Assembly: GCF_006385875.1 (NCBI RefSeq)
Contig: NZ_VFSU01000017.1
Span: 1-64,000, forward strand
Source of the DNA: Sandaracinobacter neustonicus
GTDB taxonomy: Bacteria > Pseudomonadota > Alphaproteobacteria > Sphingomonadales > Sphingomonadaceae
Direction of reading: 5' to 3'
Length of the DNA stretch: 64,000 nt
The notes under the pieces: generated by a model
Database searches by the model: none
The model's input: only the letters and a program-made list of their open reading frames with translations
Told to the model about the DNA's origin: nothing
Shown: positions 24,081 to 33,221 of the stretch, piece after piece
Numbering within the stretch: the stretch's first letter is position 1
Layout of the letters: every line of letters starts with the position of its first letter
Position numbers and translations under genes: made by a program

Positions 24081-26408
24081 TCAATTCAGACTGGTGCTCC
24101 GCAACCGCAGAGCATTGCCGACGACCGTCACCGATGACAACGCCATCGCAGCGGCTGCGATGATCGGAGAAAGTAGCAGACCGAACGTGGGATAGAGGAT
24201 GCCAGCCGCGATCGGCACGCCCGCCGCATTGTAGATGAAGGCGAAGAACAGGTTCTGGCGGATATTGGCCATGGTGGCGTGGCTCAGCGCCCGCGCCTTC
24301 ACGATTCCGGTCAGATCTCCACCGATCAGCGTCACGCCAGCGCTTTCAATGGCGACATCGGTGCCGCCACCCATTGCAACTCCCACGTCTGCCGCCGCCA
24401 GTGCCGGGGCGTCGTTCACGCCGTCGCCGGCCATCGCCACCACCTTGCCCTCGCGCTTCAGCCGCTCAACGACGGCCTGCTTGTCGGCGGGCAGCACATC
24501 GGCTTCGAAATGCGCGATCCCCAGCCGCTGGGCGATGGCCTCTGCCGTCACCCTGTTATCCCCGGTCAGCATGATCACATCCAGGCCCTTGGCGCGCAGC
24601 GCCGCCAGCGCGCTTGCGGTACTCGCCTTCACCTGATCGGCGATTGCGATGCTACCCGCAGGCTTGCCATCCACCGCCACCAGCACGGCTGTCGCCCCCT
24701 CGCGGCGGGCCTTGTCGGCGGCCTCCGTCAGCGCGCCCGTATCGACACCGTGCTCAGCCAGCCAGGCGGCCTTTCCGATCATCACCTGCCGCCCGCCGAC
24801 CTTGCCGGTCACGCCCTTGCCCGAAGGCGCGTCGAAATCTGCCACCTCCTCCACCAGCAGATTCCGCGCAGCGGCTTCCGCCACGATGGCGGCAGCGAGC
24901 GGATGCTGGCTTGGCCGTTCCAGCGATGCCGCCATCGCCAGCAGGCCCTTTTCGTCGAACCCGGGCGCCGGGGTAACAGAGGCAACGCGCGGCTTGCCCT
25001 CGGTCAGCGTGCCGGTCTTGTCGACCAACAGTGTATCCACCTTCTCCAGCCGCTCCAGCGCCTCGGCGTTCTTGATGAGCACGCCGGCCTGCGCCCCACG
25101 CCCGACACCCACCATGATCGACATGGGGGTAGCCAGCCCAAGCGCGCATGGGCAGGCGATGATGAGCACAGAGACAGCGACCACGAACGCATAGCTGAGG
25201 CGTGGCTCGGGGCCGATCAGCGCCCATGCCGCGAATGCCACGACGGCCACCAGGATCACCGCCGGCACGAACCAGCCGGAAACCTTGTCGGCCAGCTTCT
25301 GGATCGGCGCGCGGCTGCGCTGCGCCGAGGCGACCATGGCAACGATCTGCGACAGCATGGTGTCGCGGCCGACCTTCTCAGCGGTCATGGTGAAGGCGCC
25401 GGTCTGGTTCATCGTGCCGGCGATCAGCTTGTCGCCCGCCTGCTTCGAAACAGGGAGGGATTCTCCCGTCACCATGGATTCATCCAGCGTCGAATGGCCC
25501 GCACTCAAACGCCCGTCGACAGGCACCGCTTCGCCGGGCCGCACGCGCAGCAGGTCGCCGACGATAACCTCGTCGAGCGCAACTTCCCGGTCGCTACCGT
25601 CAGCTGCGACCCTCCGCGCCGTTTTCGGCGCCAGATCGAGCAGGGCACGGATGGCCCCGCCAGTCGCTTCGCGGGCGCGCAGTTCGAGCATCTGTCCCAG
25701 CAGCACCAGCACCACGATGACCGCCGCCGGCTCGAAATAGACCGGAACCGAACCGTCCATGTTCCGCATGGCAGGCGGGAACAACTGCGGCGCCATGGTG
25801 CCGACAAGGCTGTAGAGAAGCGCCGCCCCGGTTCCGAGCGCGATCAGCGTGAACATGTTGAGGTTGCGCGTGCGGACCGACGCCCAGCCACGTTCGAGGA
25901 AGGGCCAGCCGGCCCACAACACGACCGGCGTAGCGAACAGCAACTGCAGCCAGTTCGACGTCTGTGGCGCAATCCAGCGGTGCAGATCCAGCAAATGGCC
26001 GCCCATTTCCAGCACCAGCACCGGAATGGTCAGCGCAAGGCCGACCCGGAAGCGGCGGGTAAAATCCACCAGCTCCGGATTGGGGCCGTCCGCAGCGCCG
26101 GGCATCTCGGGCTCCAGCGCCATCCCGCAGATCGGACACGAGCCCGGGCCGGGGCGCTGAATCTCCGGATGCATCGGGCAGGTGTAGATCGCGCCCTCCG
26201 GCACGGGTTCGGCCGACCCCTTGCCAGCGAGATAGCGCGCCGGATCGGCCACGAACTTCGTGCGGCAACCCGCCGAGCAGAAATGGTAGGGCCGCCCCAG
26301 ATGATCGGCGTGATGGGGCGTGGTGTGCGGATCGACGCTCATCCCGCACACCGGGTCTTTCACTTTGCTGATGCCATCGGGTTCGTGCTGATGGGCGCTT
26401 GCGTGCAT
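24081..26408 (-). CDS. copA: Copper-translocating P-type ATPase with N-terminal YHS and metal-binding domains
   Basis: A 775-residue P1B-type ATPase that pumps Cu(I) out of the cytoplasm. The N-terminus has a YHS-type motif ([20 protein letters not shown]) and a short CPMHP/CPICGM metal-binding domain instead of CxxC HMA repeats. Core motifs are the transmembrane CPC in [13 protein letters not shown], the phosphorylation site [21 protein letters not shown] and [13 protein letters not shown] 26,408 is supported by GGAGA upstream; a 32-codon extension is not. It is the last gene of a minus-strand copper operon running from about 31.3 kb. Confidence 0.95.
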   Translation of the reverse strand: MHASAHQHEPDGISKVKDPVCGMSVDPHTTPHHADHLGRPYHFCSAGCRTKFVADPARYLAGKGSAEPVPEGAIYTCPMHPEIQRPGPGSCPICGMALEPEMPGAADGPNPELVDFTRRFRVGLALTIPVLVLEMGGHLLDLHRWIAPQTSNWLQLLFATPVVLWAGWPFLERGWASVRTRNLNMFTLIALGTGAALLYSLVGTMAPQLFPPAMRNMDGSVPVYFEPAAVIVVLVLLGQMLELRAREATGGAIRALLDLAPKTARRVAADGSDREVALDEVIVGDLLRVRPGEAVPVDGRLSAGHSTLDESMVTGESLPVSKQAGDKLIAGTMNQTGAFTMTAEKVGRDTMLSQIVAMVASAQRSRAPIQKLADKVSGWFVPAVILVAVVAFAAWALIGPEPRLSYAFVVAVSVLIIACPCALGLATPMSIMVGVGRGAQAGVLIKNAEALERLEKVDTLLVDKTGTLTEGKPRVASVTPAPGFDEKGLLAMAASLERPSQHPLAAAIVAEAAARNLLVEEVADFDAPSGKGVTGKVGGRQVMIGKAAWLAEHGVDTGALTEAADKARREGATAVLVAVDGKPAGSIAIADQVKASTASALAALRAKGLDVIMLTGDNRVTAEAIAQRLGIAHFEADVLPADKQAVVERLKREGKVVAMAGDGVNDAPALAAADVGVAMGGGTDVAIESAGVTLIGGDLTGIVKARALSHATMANIRQNLFFAFIYNAAGVPIAAGILYPTFGLLLSPIIAAAAMALSSVTVVGNALRLRSTSLN

Positions 26409-26445
26409 TCCGATCTCCGATCGACTGCCAGGCTGATGCTGGTCT

Positions 26446-26820
26446 TCAGTGGCTGGGCTTGGCGGGGCGCAGTTCGACGATATCGTGGTTGGCAACCTTG
26501 CCACCTATCACGCTGGCCCGCGCAAAATGGTCGTCGACGATGCTGTCGATGCGGACATGGCCGATTTCCTGCCTCCGGAAAGCGGGGGCATTGCCCTTCT
26601 GCGGGATGCTGACCGGCACGGCGCGATACACGTCGAGGATTTGACCGGGCTGTGCGCCGTCAGCCTTCCCGATGCACAACGTGGCAATGTCGCCCGTGAT
26701 GTCGACAATCTGGCCGCGCATCAGAAGGCTGTGCTTCAGGCCCTGCGCTGAGGCTGCCACCCAGGGGGTTGTAGCGATGGCAAGCAGCGCCACTGCAATG
26801 GCGAATGTTCTGCGGTTCAT
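26446..26820 (-). CDS. Secreted hypothetical protein of the copper operon
   Basis: A 124-residue protein with a signal peptide ([22 protein letters not shown]) and a compact beta-rich mature domain ([43 protein letters not shown]). Only one Cys is present and no metal-binding cluster is visible. I do not recognise the family; the fold hints at an SH3- or FlgT-like periplasmic barrel. It lies between the copper ATPase and a Cys-rich mini-protein on the same strand, so a periplasmic role in copper handling is inferred. Confidence 0.65.
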   Translation of the reverse strand: MNRRTFAIAVALLAIATTPWVAASAQGLKHSLLMRGQIVDITGDIATLCIGKADGAQPGQILDVYRAVPVSIPQKGNAPAFRRQEIGHVRIDSIVDDHFARASVIGGKVANHDIVELRPAKPSH

Positions 26821-26906
26821 GGCAGTTCACCTTTGGTTGAAACAGCGGAATATTGCGATTTGGTGCGGCGGTTCAGAGGAACCGCCGCACCCGCTCGCCC
26901 GGGGGC

Positions 26907-27074
26907 TTATTTCGGGGCTTGGGCTCCTTCATGGCCCATCTTGCTGTGGTCCATCGCCTCGTCCGCCTTCTTGTCGCAGCAGCACTTCTTCTCTGCGGTT
27001 GGAGCCGAGGGCTGCTGGGCCAGCACGGGGGTGGCGATCGCCACTGCAAGCAACGTGAGAACAGTCTTGGTCAT
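26907..27074 (-). CDS. Mini-protein with CCC motif, probable periplasmic copper binder
   Basis: A 55-residue gene with a very good ribosome site (AAGGAGAC, five bases spacing). The product has a signal peptide (MTKTVLTLLAVAIATPVLAQ) and a short mature part rich in metal ligands: EKKCCCDKKAD, then AMDHSKMGHEG. The Cys triplet and the Met/His pairs suggest Cu(I) binding in the periplasm. It sits between copB and the hypothetical gene in the copper operon. It is easily missed because of its size. Confidence 0.75.
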   Translation of the reverse strand: MTKTVLTLLAVAIATPVLAQQPSAPTAEKKCCCDKKADEAMDHSKMGHEGAQAPK

Positions 27075-27095
27075 CGTCCGTCTCCTTCTTCCACT

Positions 27096-27806
27096 TCAGA
27101 ACCAGAATCTGACGCCGCCGCGCACAGACCAGCCGCCAGTGTCCTCGCCCTCCGCGCGGGCAAGCCGGGCAGACTCGCCGAGGCGGCTTTCGTAGGTAAG
27201 CGCCAGGGTCGGCGCGAACTTGCGGCTGATCTCGTAGCGGGCCTGAACCCCCGTTTCGATTTTTGAGAAGCCCTTGCCGATCATCCGTTCGGGCACGTCC
27301 GAGAAGCTGATGTCGGTTTCCAGATTGGGCTCCAGCACGAAGCGGTTGGTCATGCGGATATCGAAGGATTGCTTGAAGCGCAGGCTGACATCGCCCTTGA
27401 AGCCGATGAAGGCGTGCAGCTCGGTTTCCAGCAGATAGGGGGCAAGGCCCTGGATGCCGACCACGGCGTAGCCCCGGCCATCGGGCTTTGCGTCGGCGCG
27501 GAGGCCGGCCTGCACGTCGAAAAAGGTCCAGACATTTCGGCTGTAGAGTGCCTGGAACTCTGCGGTTTCGAATTCGGAACCGGCATGCTCCCCCTCGGTC
27601 TTCCACCAGAACTTGTGGGTGTCGCCGCCGATGAAGCCTTCCGCATCCCAGTTCACCACATCCTGCCCGGACTGGCGGCTGTAGTCGGCCTCCACCTGCG
27701 TGAAGCTCAACGTGCGGTTGCCATGCAGATGCGCAGCAGAAACCGTCTCCGTCTCGGCGAGCGCCGGACCGGCAAACGCAAGCGACGCCAATATCAGGAA
27801 CCGCAT
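27096..27806 (-). CDS. copB: Copper resistance protein B (outer-membrane PcoB/CopB)
   Basis: A 236-residue outer-membrane beta-barrel protein of the PcoB/CopB family. A signal peptide (FLILASLAFAGPALA) is followed by family segments EADYSRQSGQDVVNWDAEGFIGGDTHKFWWKTEGEHAG, YSRNVWTFFDVQAGLR and a C-terminal aromatic strand ending VRFWF, the usual barrel signature. It lacks the Met/His-rich N-terminal extension found in many CopB proteins, so it is the short form. It starts four bases after the multicopper oxidase gene and works with it in periplasmic copper detoxification. Confidence 0.93.
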   Translation of the reverse strand: MRFLILASLAFAGPALAETETVSAAHLHGNRTLSFTQVEADYSRQSGQDVVNWDAEGFIGGDTHKFWWKTEGEHAGSEFETAEFQALYSRNVWTFFDVQAGLRADAKPDGRGYAVVGIQGLAPYLLETELHAFIGFKGDVSLRFKQSFDIRMTNRFVLEPNLETDISFSDVPERMIGKGFSKIETGVQARYEISRKFAPTLALTYESRLGESARLARAEGEDTGGWSVRGGVRFWF

Positions 27807-27809
27807 CTT

Positions 27810-29996
27810 TCAGTGGCTCCCATGCTCGGTGTGGGTCTTAGGCAAGACCTCGCCAGCCTGCCCGGGCGGCGCGGACACATTTGCGACGATCAGCTTCTTC
27901 ATCATCCCGGAATCCATGTGGAACAGCAGGTGGCAGTGCAGCGGCCATTCGCCGGGCTCGTCGGCCGTCAACAGAACCGACTGGGTGCGCCCCGGCGCCA
28001 CCGCGATCACGTTCTTTTCCGGCAGACGGTCTGCGGGCTGGCCGTTCTCGATCTCGAAGAACATGCCGTGCAGGTGCATCGGGTGCGCCATCATGGTTTC
28101 GTTGACGAAGGTGATGCGGACGCGCTCGCCGAACTGCACGTCCACCGGGGGGGCTTCACCGAAGGGCTTGCCGTTCAGCGTCCAGATGTAGCGCTCCATG
28201 TTGCCGGTGATGCGGATGACGATGTCGCGCGTAGGCGCGCGGGCATCGGTATGGGGCGCTGCGGAAACGAGATCGTTCATCGACAGCACGCGGGCGCCGT
28301 AGGGTGCACCGGTCGCCCAGCCGAGCACCCGGCCCGAGCCGTCGGTGTCTCCCTCGCGTCCGAGCTCGGCGCCATGGTTCATGGCCGAATGGTCCATCCC
28401 CGCCATCGGGTCGCGGCCATAGCCGTAGTCGACACGCGGAAAGGCAGTGCCGCCTTCCGGTTTCGCGGCTAGCGAGACCGCAGTTCCCACTCGCTCGCCG
28501 CCTTCAGGCTTCACAACCTTTGGCGTGCAATGCCCCATGGCGGCGTGCTCGGGCGGGCAGTTCGGGTCGATCGCGGGCACGACAGGAGCCTCCGGCAGCT
28601 TGCAGTGGCCCATCGCCGCGTGCTCTGGTGAACAGCTTGTTGCGGGCGCTGCGGGCTGAGGCGCCGCGGGCATCGTGCAGTGCCCCATCGCCGCATGTTC
28701 CGGCGAGCAACTGGCGGCCGGCACAGCGGCAGGGGGCGCTTCGGGCATTGAGCAATGGCCCATAGCTGCATGCTCAGGCGAACAGCCACCGGCAGGCGCA
28801 GGCTGGCGCTTGGCCGCGGCGTTCAGGATGTCGGTATCGGGATCGGATGGCGCCATTGCGCTTTCGGCCATCTGCATTGCGGGCATGGCGTGGCCCATCT
28901 CGCCCATCATCAGCACTTGCATCGGGCGCGGCGCGGGCGCCTCGGCCCGTGTTCCGGGGTTCGGCCCAAGCGTCGCCAGCAGGCTGGCGCGACGGTCGAT
29001 CGTCTCCACCCATAGCGGGTAAGCGCGATCGTCCTTCGGCTCGACGATCACATCGTAGGTTTCGGCGACCGCCATCCGGAACTCGTCCACCGTCACCGGC
29101 TCTACCGGGCGGCCGTCGGCTGCCACCACCTTCATCGACAGGCCGGGCATTCGCACGTCCATGAAGCTCATCGCCGAGCCGTTGATGAAGCGCAGCCGCA
29201 CCTTCTCCCCGGCCTTCATCTCGAAGAACGGCGCGCGTGCCGTCGGAAGTCCGTTCACCAGCAGCGTGTAGTTTGCAACATCGGCGATATCCGTCGGGTC
29301 CATCCGCATCCGGCCCCATTGGGCGCGGTCTGACAGCGTCTTGCCCAGCCCGAAGCGGCCGGCGTCACGCAGCAATTCGGGGAAGGTGCGCTTGTTCCAG
29401 TTATAATATCCGGAGTCCGCCTTCAGGTTCCGGATGATCCGCTCGGGATCCTCAGGTGTGTGCTCGGTCAGCAGGATCACATGCTCGCGGTCGACCACGA
29501 TGTCCGGCCCGTCTTTCGGCTCGATGATCAGCGCGCCATATTGCCCGGCCTGCTCCTGCAAAGAGGCGTGGCTGTGATACCAATAGGTGCCCGACTGCCG
29601 CAGCGTGAACTGGTAGGTGTAGGTCTCCCCCGAAGCGATGCCGGGAAACCCATTGAACCCCGGCGCCCCATCATGATGGCCGGGGATCAGCAGCCCGTGC
29701 CAGTGGATCGCCGTCATCTCGGGCAGCTCGTTCTTCAGGTTGACCGTTACCGTGTCGCCCTCGCGGAAGCGCAGCACCGGGCCGGGCACCCCGCCGTTCA
29801 GCGTCACCACCGTGTCGCGGCGGCCGGGGTTCACCTCCAGCTTTTCGCGACGGGTGACGAGATCGACCGTCGTTTCAGCGGCGAGTACTGTCTCTGCGGT
29901 GGTGACAGCAAGCGCGCCAGCGAGAATGAGTAATTGCAGGGATTTCGGGAAGGGCAAAAGGGATCCTCTTGAGCTTGGTATTCGCATACCCTTCAT
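27810..29996 (-). CDS. copA: Multicopper oxidase of copper resistance (CopA/PcoA)
   Basis: A 728-residue periplasmic oxidase that converts toxic Cu(I) to Cu(II). All four copper motifs are visible: HWHGLL, YWYHSHASLQ, HPMHLHGMF and HCHLLFHMDSGM near the C-terminus. Between domains 2 and 3 (about 395-505) there are four tandem repeats of the type CSPEHAAMGHC separated by Pro/Ala linkers, a Cys/Met/His-rich array. The N-terminal signal (LQLLILAGALAVTTAETVLA) lacks the twin-Arg motif usual for this family. It starts 22 bases after the sigma-factor gene and precedes copB. Confidence 0.95.
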   Translation of the reverse strand: MKGMRIPSSRGSLLPFPKSLQLLILAGALAVTTAETVLAAETTVDLVTRREKLEVNPGRRDTVVTLNGGVPGPVLRFREGDTVTVNLKNELPEMTAIHWHGLLIPGHHDGAPGFNGFPGIASGETYTYQFTLRQSGTYWYHSHASLQEQAGQYGALIIEPKDGPDIVVDREHVILLTEHTPEDPERIIRNLKADSGYYNWNKRTFPELLRDAGRFGLGKTLSDRAQWGRMRMDPTDIADVANYTLLVNGLPTARAPFFEMKAGEKVRLRFINGSAMSFMDVRMPGLSMKVVAADGRPVEPVTVDEFRMAVAETYDVIVEPKDDRAYPLWVETIDRRASLLATLGPNPGTRAEAPAPRPMQVLMMGEMGHAMPAMQMAESAMAPSDPDTDILNAAAKRQPAPAGGCSPEHAAMGHCSMPEAPPAAVPAASCSPEHAAMGHCTMPAAPQPAAPATSCSPEHAAMGHCKLPEAPVVPAIDPNCPPEHAAMGHCTPKVVKPEGGERVGTAVSLAAKPEGGTAFPRVDYGYGRDPMAGMDHSAMNHGAELGREGDTDGSGRVLGWATGAPYGARVLSMNDLVSAAPHTDARAPTRDIVIRITGNMERYIWTLNGKPFGEAPPVDVQFGERVRITFVNETMMAHPMHLHGMFFEIENGQPADRLPEKNVIAVAPGRTQSVLLTADEPGEWPLHCHLLFHMDSGMMKKLIVANVSAPPGQAGEVLPKTHTEHGSH

Positions 29997-30018
29997 ACGC
30001 GGCCCGAAGCCGGTCCCC

Positions 30019-30573
30019 TCACAATTGGCCGATTGCCTCGCCTAACTGACGTCGCGCACGGGCAACCTTGGTTTCCACCGCCTTCGCACTGATGCCGAGT
30101 TGCGCGCCAGCCTCGGCGTGACTCAATCCCTCGATCGCGGTCAGCACCAGCGGCAGTCGCAGCGCCAGCGGCAGGCTCGCAATTTCCCTGTCGAGCATGG
30201 CAAGCGCCTGCCGGTCGGCGGTCTGTGTATCCGGCAGTGGTGCGGGATCGACCGCACGGGCCATCACTGTTTCGTCTGCTGCACCTGTCAGGAAGCGGCG
30301 CACGGCACGCCTGCGGCCCCAATCGCGTACCTTGTTGATGGCGATGCGTTGCACCCATGGCTGGAAGGGCCTGGTGTGATCGAAACGGGCCAGCCCGTGC
30401 CAGATCGAAACCATGCAATCCTGCAGCACATCATAAGCGGCATCCGGATCGCCGGTGAGGCGCCGGATGAGGCGGTATAGCGGCTCCTTGTAGCGCCGCA
30501 TGAGCTGGCCGAAGGCCGACTCGTTGCCTGCGGCTGCCAGCTTCACCAGTTCGGCATCGCCGGTGTCCGTCAC
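30019..30573 (-). CDS. ECF-type RNA polymerase sigma factor
   Basis: A 184-residue ECF sigma factor. Region 2 contains YRLIRRLTGDPDAAYDVLQDCMVSIWHGLARFD and WVQRIAINKVRDWGRRR; region 4 contains LPLVLTAIEGLSHAEAGAQLGISAKAVETKVARARRQL. The start is GTG, overlapping the sensor gene by four bases (GTGA). With the periplasmic sensor and membrane anti-sigma genes upstream it resembles the CnrYXH arrangement, in which metal outside the cytoplasm releases the sigma factor. Likely targets are the copper genes directly downstream. Confidence 0.92.
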   Translation of the reverse strand: MTDTGDAELVKLAAAGNESAFGQLMRRYKEPLYRLIRRLTGDPDAAYDVLQDCMVSIWHGLARFDHTRPFQPWVQRIAINKVRDWGRRRAVRRFLTGAADETVMARAVDPAPLPDTQTADRQALAMLDREIASLPLALRLPLVLTAIEGLSHAEAGAQLGISAKAVETKVARARRQLGEAIGQL

Positions 30574-31007
30574 GTCTGGTCGGCGGTCAGTGCGTCTACG
30601 ACCTTGCGGTCAAATGTGGCAGCCTGCTCCGGCGTCAGCACGGCGCGCATGGCAAACACATGCTCGATTGTCGCCTTCTGCAGTTCGCCCATAGCGACAT
30701 GGAAATGATCGACAGCCGCCGTCACCTCCGGCCCGAAGGCCTGTTCAGTGCGGATGGCTGCCGCCAGCTCGGTGTTGGCTTTCCGCATTTCCAGCTCAAG
30801 CGCCCGGCGGCGAATGGCGAAATCCGCCTCCAGCACTTCAATCTTCGCGGATTGCTCTGCCGACAGGTTAAGATCGCGGTGAACCGCCGCGTGAACACCA
30901 TCTGAGGCAGGCCTGGCCAGAAGCCGCGGCCCCAGCCACGCCCCAGCCATGCCGGCCAAGAGGGCGATGGCGAGCACCAGCAGGGTCTGTCGCCAAGGGC
31001 GGCTCAT
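30570..31007 (-). CDS. Periplasmic heavy-metal sensor (CnrX/Spy-like)
   Basis: A 145-residue protein with one N-terminal membrane helix (LLVLAIALLAGMAGAWLGP) and a helical periplasmic part with His/Met residues (HAAVHRDLNLSAEQSAKIEVLEADF, VDHFHVAMGELQKATIEHVFAMRAVL). This is the CnrX/ZraP-like four-helix hairpin that senses metal. It overlaps both the anti-sigma gene upstream (ATGA) and the sigma gene downstream (GTGA). Role as copper sensor is inferred from context; CnrX itself senses Ni and Co. Confidence 0.85.
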   Translation of the reverse strand: MSRPWRQTLLVLAIALLAGMAGAWLGPRLLARPASDGVHAAVHRDLNLSAEQSAKIEVLEADFAIRRRALELEMRKANTELAAAIRTEQAFGPEVTAAVDHFHVAMGELQKATIEHVFAMRAVLTPEQAATFDRKVVDALTADQT

Positions 31008-31273
31008 CGCGCCTGCTCCAGAAGTGTCGAGGGCGCGAGCGCCAGCGAGGGCGAAAAGGGAGAGACCTCTGCCGGAGAGACGCGTGCCGTCGCGGTAGAG
31101 GCCATGCCGATCAGCAGGGCCCCCAGCGCCGAAACCGCGGGAAGCCGCCAGCCCGCTAGCGGCATGCGCCGCTCCGTCTCGATGCGCCGCCACACATGAG
31201 GTTCCAGCTGACCCAGCGAGCGGTCGACGGGGGCTTCGGCCAGCTGCCGCAAAAGATTGTCCAACCTGTCCAT
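31004..31273 (-). CDS. Probable membrane anti-sigma factor (CnrY-like)
   Basis: An 89-residue protein with a cytoplasmic N-terminal segment (MDRLDNLLRQLAEAPVDRSLGQLEPHVWRRI) and one membrane helix (GWRLPAVSALGALLIGMASTATA), then a short periplasmic tail. Size and layout match CnrY-type anti-sigma factors. ATG 31,273 is chosen since GGAG lies upstream at loose spacing; an ATG 33 bases earlier has none. It is the first gene of the anti-sigma-sensor-sigma-copAB operon, with its promoter in the 140 bases shared divergently with copC. Confidence 0.75.
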   Translation of the reverse strand: MDRLDNLLRQLAEAPVDRSLGQLEPHVWRRIETERRMPLAGWRLPAVSALGALLIGMASTATARVSPAEVSPFSPSLALAPSTLLEQAR

Positions 31274-31413
31274 TCGTGCTGCCACTCCGATTTTCCCGAC
31301 CTTCATACCGGCAATACGCGGGCCGGCCAAAAATCCCGCAAACGGCAATGAGGGGTCCGCCGCGTGGCCGCGTATATGCGCCAACGACTTCTGCCTGACG
31401 GAGACCTTTGCCC

Positions 31414-31767
31414 ATGCTGTTTCGATCTGCCCTGTTCGCCGCGCTGATGGTTGCCGCGCCGGCGATTGCCCACCCGAAGCTGCTGGCATCCACGCCTGCC
31501 GGCGGCAGCACCACGGCAAGCCCGACGGTGGTTTCCATGCAGTTCAGCGAGGCGCTGTTCCCGAAACTGTCGGGGGCGACGCTGGTGAAGCTGGGCGGCG
31601 GCGAGCCGGCGACAGTGGAAGCCGCAACCAGCTTTGCAGCCGACAACCGCGGTATCAGCCTGAAGCCGGTATCCAGCCTGAAAGCCGGGCAATATCGGGT
31701 GGACTGGTTCGGCGTTGCCGCGGACACCCATCGCATCACGGGCAATTTCAACTTCACGGTGCGCTGA
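31414..31767 (+). CDS. copC: Copper resistance protein CopC
   Basis: A 117-residue periplasmic copper-binding protein. A signal peptide ending PAIA is followed by His1 of the mature protein (HPKLLASTPAGGS), the N-terminal copper ligand of the family. The beta-sandwich shows VVSMQFSEALFPKLSGATL, LKAGQYRVDWFGVAADTHRITGNFNF with the second His-containing ligand site. It lacks the Met-rich loop, so it is probably a Cu(II)-only type. It is transcribed divergently from the sigma operon and followed four bases later by copD. Confidence 0.93.
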   Translation: MLFRSALFAALMVAAPAIAHPKLLASTPAGGSTTASPTVVSMQFSEALFPKLSGATLVKLGGGEPATVEAATSFAADNRGISLKPVSSLKAGQYRVDWFGVAADTHRITGNFNFTVR

Positions 31768-31771
31768 TCCC

Positions 31772-32629
31772 ATGGGTGATCCGGGGCTGACGGCTGTCCG
31801 TTTCCTGCTCTACGCCGCGCTCGGGCTGTCGTTCGGGCTGTTGCTGTTTCCGATGCACGCCCTCCCGGCCGGCTCGCGTGACCGGGCGGTCAGGCGGGCG
31901 AGGCCGCTTCTGGTGCTTCTGGCGGCAACCGGGCTGCTTGCCTCGCTTGCGGGGCTGGCGGTGCTTGCGGGGGGGATGCTTGGGCTTCCCCTCTCGCAGG
32001 TCGGATTGGATGAAATCGCCACCATCCTTGCGCTGCCCGGCCTCGGGACATCCATTGTGGTGCGGATTGCCGCCCTTGCTTTGCTGGTGGCCCTGCTTCT
32101 GCTTGCACCGGGCCGCCGCTGGATGATGGCGCTCTCTGCCGGTGTTGCGCTTTCCAGCCTTGCATGGGCCGGGCATGGCGCATCCGGGGGCAGGCTCCAT
32201 CTGGCTGCGACCGTTCTGCACCTGCTGGCGGCCGGGCTGTGGCTTGGGGCGATTGCCGGCTATCTTTTGATGATGCGCTACGCCGGCCGGGACGAACTGG
32301 CGGCGGCGCTGGGCCGGTTCGCAGGAACCGGCGGCGTGATTGTCGGGCTGTTGTTGGTATCCGGGGCGGTCAATGCGCTGATGATCGCAGGATGGCCGCT
32401 TCCAGCCGGGTTCCTCGGCTCTCCGTGGACGATGCTGCTGGCGTTGAAGCTGGCACTGTTCGCCGGGATGATGGGCCTCGCGGCGCTGCACCGCTTCAGG
32501 CTGGTGCCGGCCCTTGCCGCTGGCGAGAGGGTGAATAGCCTGCGCTTCTCGCTGGCGACGGAGCTGGCATTGGGATGCGGCGTTCTCATTCTCGTTTCTA
32601 TCCTCGGGCAGGTGTCGCCTGCCGCATGA
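31772..32629 (+). CDS. copD: Copper resistance protein CopD (inner membrane)
   Basis: A 285-residue inner-membrane protein with about eight hydrophobic helices, matching the CopD/YcnJ family that works with CopC in copper uptake or transfer. Recognisable parts are SLAWAGHGASGGRLHLAATVLHLLAAGLWLGA, which contains the conserved His residues, and LLLVSGAVNALMIAG. ATG 31,772 lies four bases after the copC stop and is preferred to a longer frame overlapping copC. Co-transcription with copC is near certain. Confidence 0.9.
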   Translation: MGDPGLTAVRFLLYAALGLSFGLLLFPMHALPAGSRDRAVRRARPLLVLLAATGLLASLAGLAVLAGGMLGLPLSQVGLDEIATILALPGLGTSIVVRIAALALLVALLLLAPGRRWMMALSAGVALSSLAWAGHGASGGRLHLAATVLHLLAAGLWLGAIAGYLLMMRYAGRDELAAALGRFAGTGGVIVGLLLVSGAVNALMIAGWPLPAGFLGSPWTMLLALKLALFAGMMGLAALHRFRLVPALAAGERVNSLRFSLATELALGCGVLILVSILGQVSPAA

Positions 32630-32663
32630 TCCTCCAGCCTCCAGAACGAAAGATCATCTGACC

Positions 32664-33158
32664 ATGTTGCGCATCCTGATTTTCGCCGCGATCATCGCCA
32701 CAGGCGCGGCTACGGCACATGCACACGGCCCGGCCAAGCACGCCACGAGCGGCATCAGTGTTGCGCCGGCGGCGGCCGAAGCCGCTGATGTGGTGGACGC
32801 ATTCCACGCCGCCCTGAAGCGCAGCGACCTGGCTGCGGCGCGCGGCTACCTGATGGACGACGCGCTCATTTTCGAAGGCGGGGCGGCCGAACGCTCTGCG
32901 GTAGAATATGCGACCCACCACTTGCCCGCAGATGCCAAATTCGCCGCCGTGACCGAGCAGGCCATTACCAGCCGAACGGGCGACGGAGACGGCCAGACCG
33001 CGTGGGTTCTGACCGAAGGAAAAACGACTGGCAGCTGGCGCGAAAAGCCGGTGAACAGCGTTACAACCGAAACGATGATCCTGCGAAAGTCAGCCGCTGG
33101 CTGGCGCATCCAGCATATCCACTGGTCCTCCGGATCGGCAGAGCTGCGGAAAAACTGA
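32664..33158 (+). CDS. Periplasmic NTF2/SnoaL-like protein
   Basis: A 164-residue exported protein (signal peptide ILIFAAIIATGAATAHA) with an NTF2-like cone fold of the DUF4440/SnoaL type: VVDAFHAALKRSDLAAARGYLMDDALIFEGG, then TAWVLTEGKTTGSW and MILRKSAAGWRIQHIHWSSG. No catalytic residues are obvious. Such proteins often accompany copC-copD in sphingomonad copper islands; function unknown. It starts 34 bases after copD on the same strand. Confidence 0.75.
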   Translation: MLRILIFAAIIATGAATAHAHGPAKHATSGISVAPAAAEAADVVDAFHAALKRSDLAAARGYLMDDALIFEGGAAERSAVEYATHHLPADAKFAAVTEQAITSRTGDGDGQTAWVLTEGKTTGSWREKPVNSVTTETMILRKSAAGWRIQHIHWSSGSAELRKN

Positions 33159-33221
33159 ACACGCACAAAGCCCAATCCATGCGGGATTGAACACCGGCGA
33201 TTGACGGCCGAATATCGGTGT

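Noticed and set aside
24279-26612. Long plus-strand open frame (777 codons) opposite the copper ATPase
   Set aside because: It is antisense to a well-supported P-type ATPase, is His/Arg/Gln-rich without any domain, and results from the high GC content.
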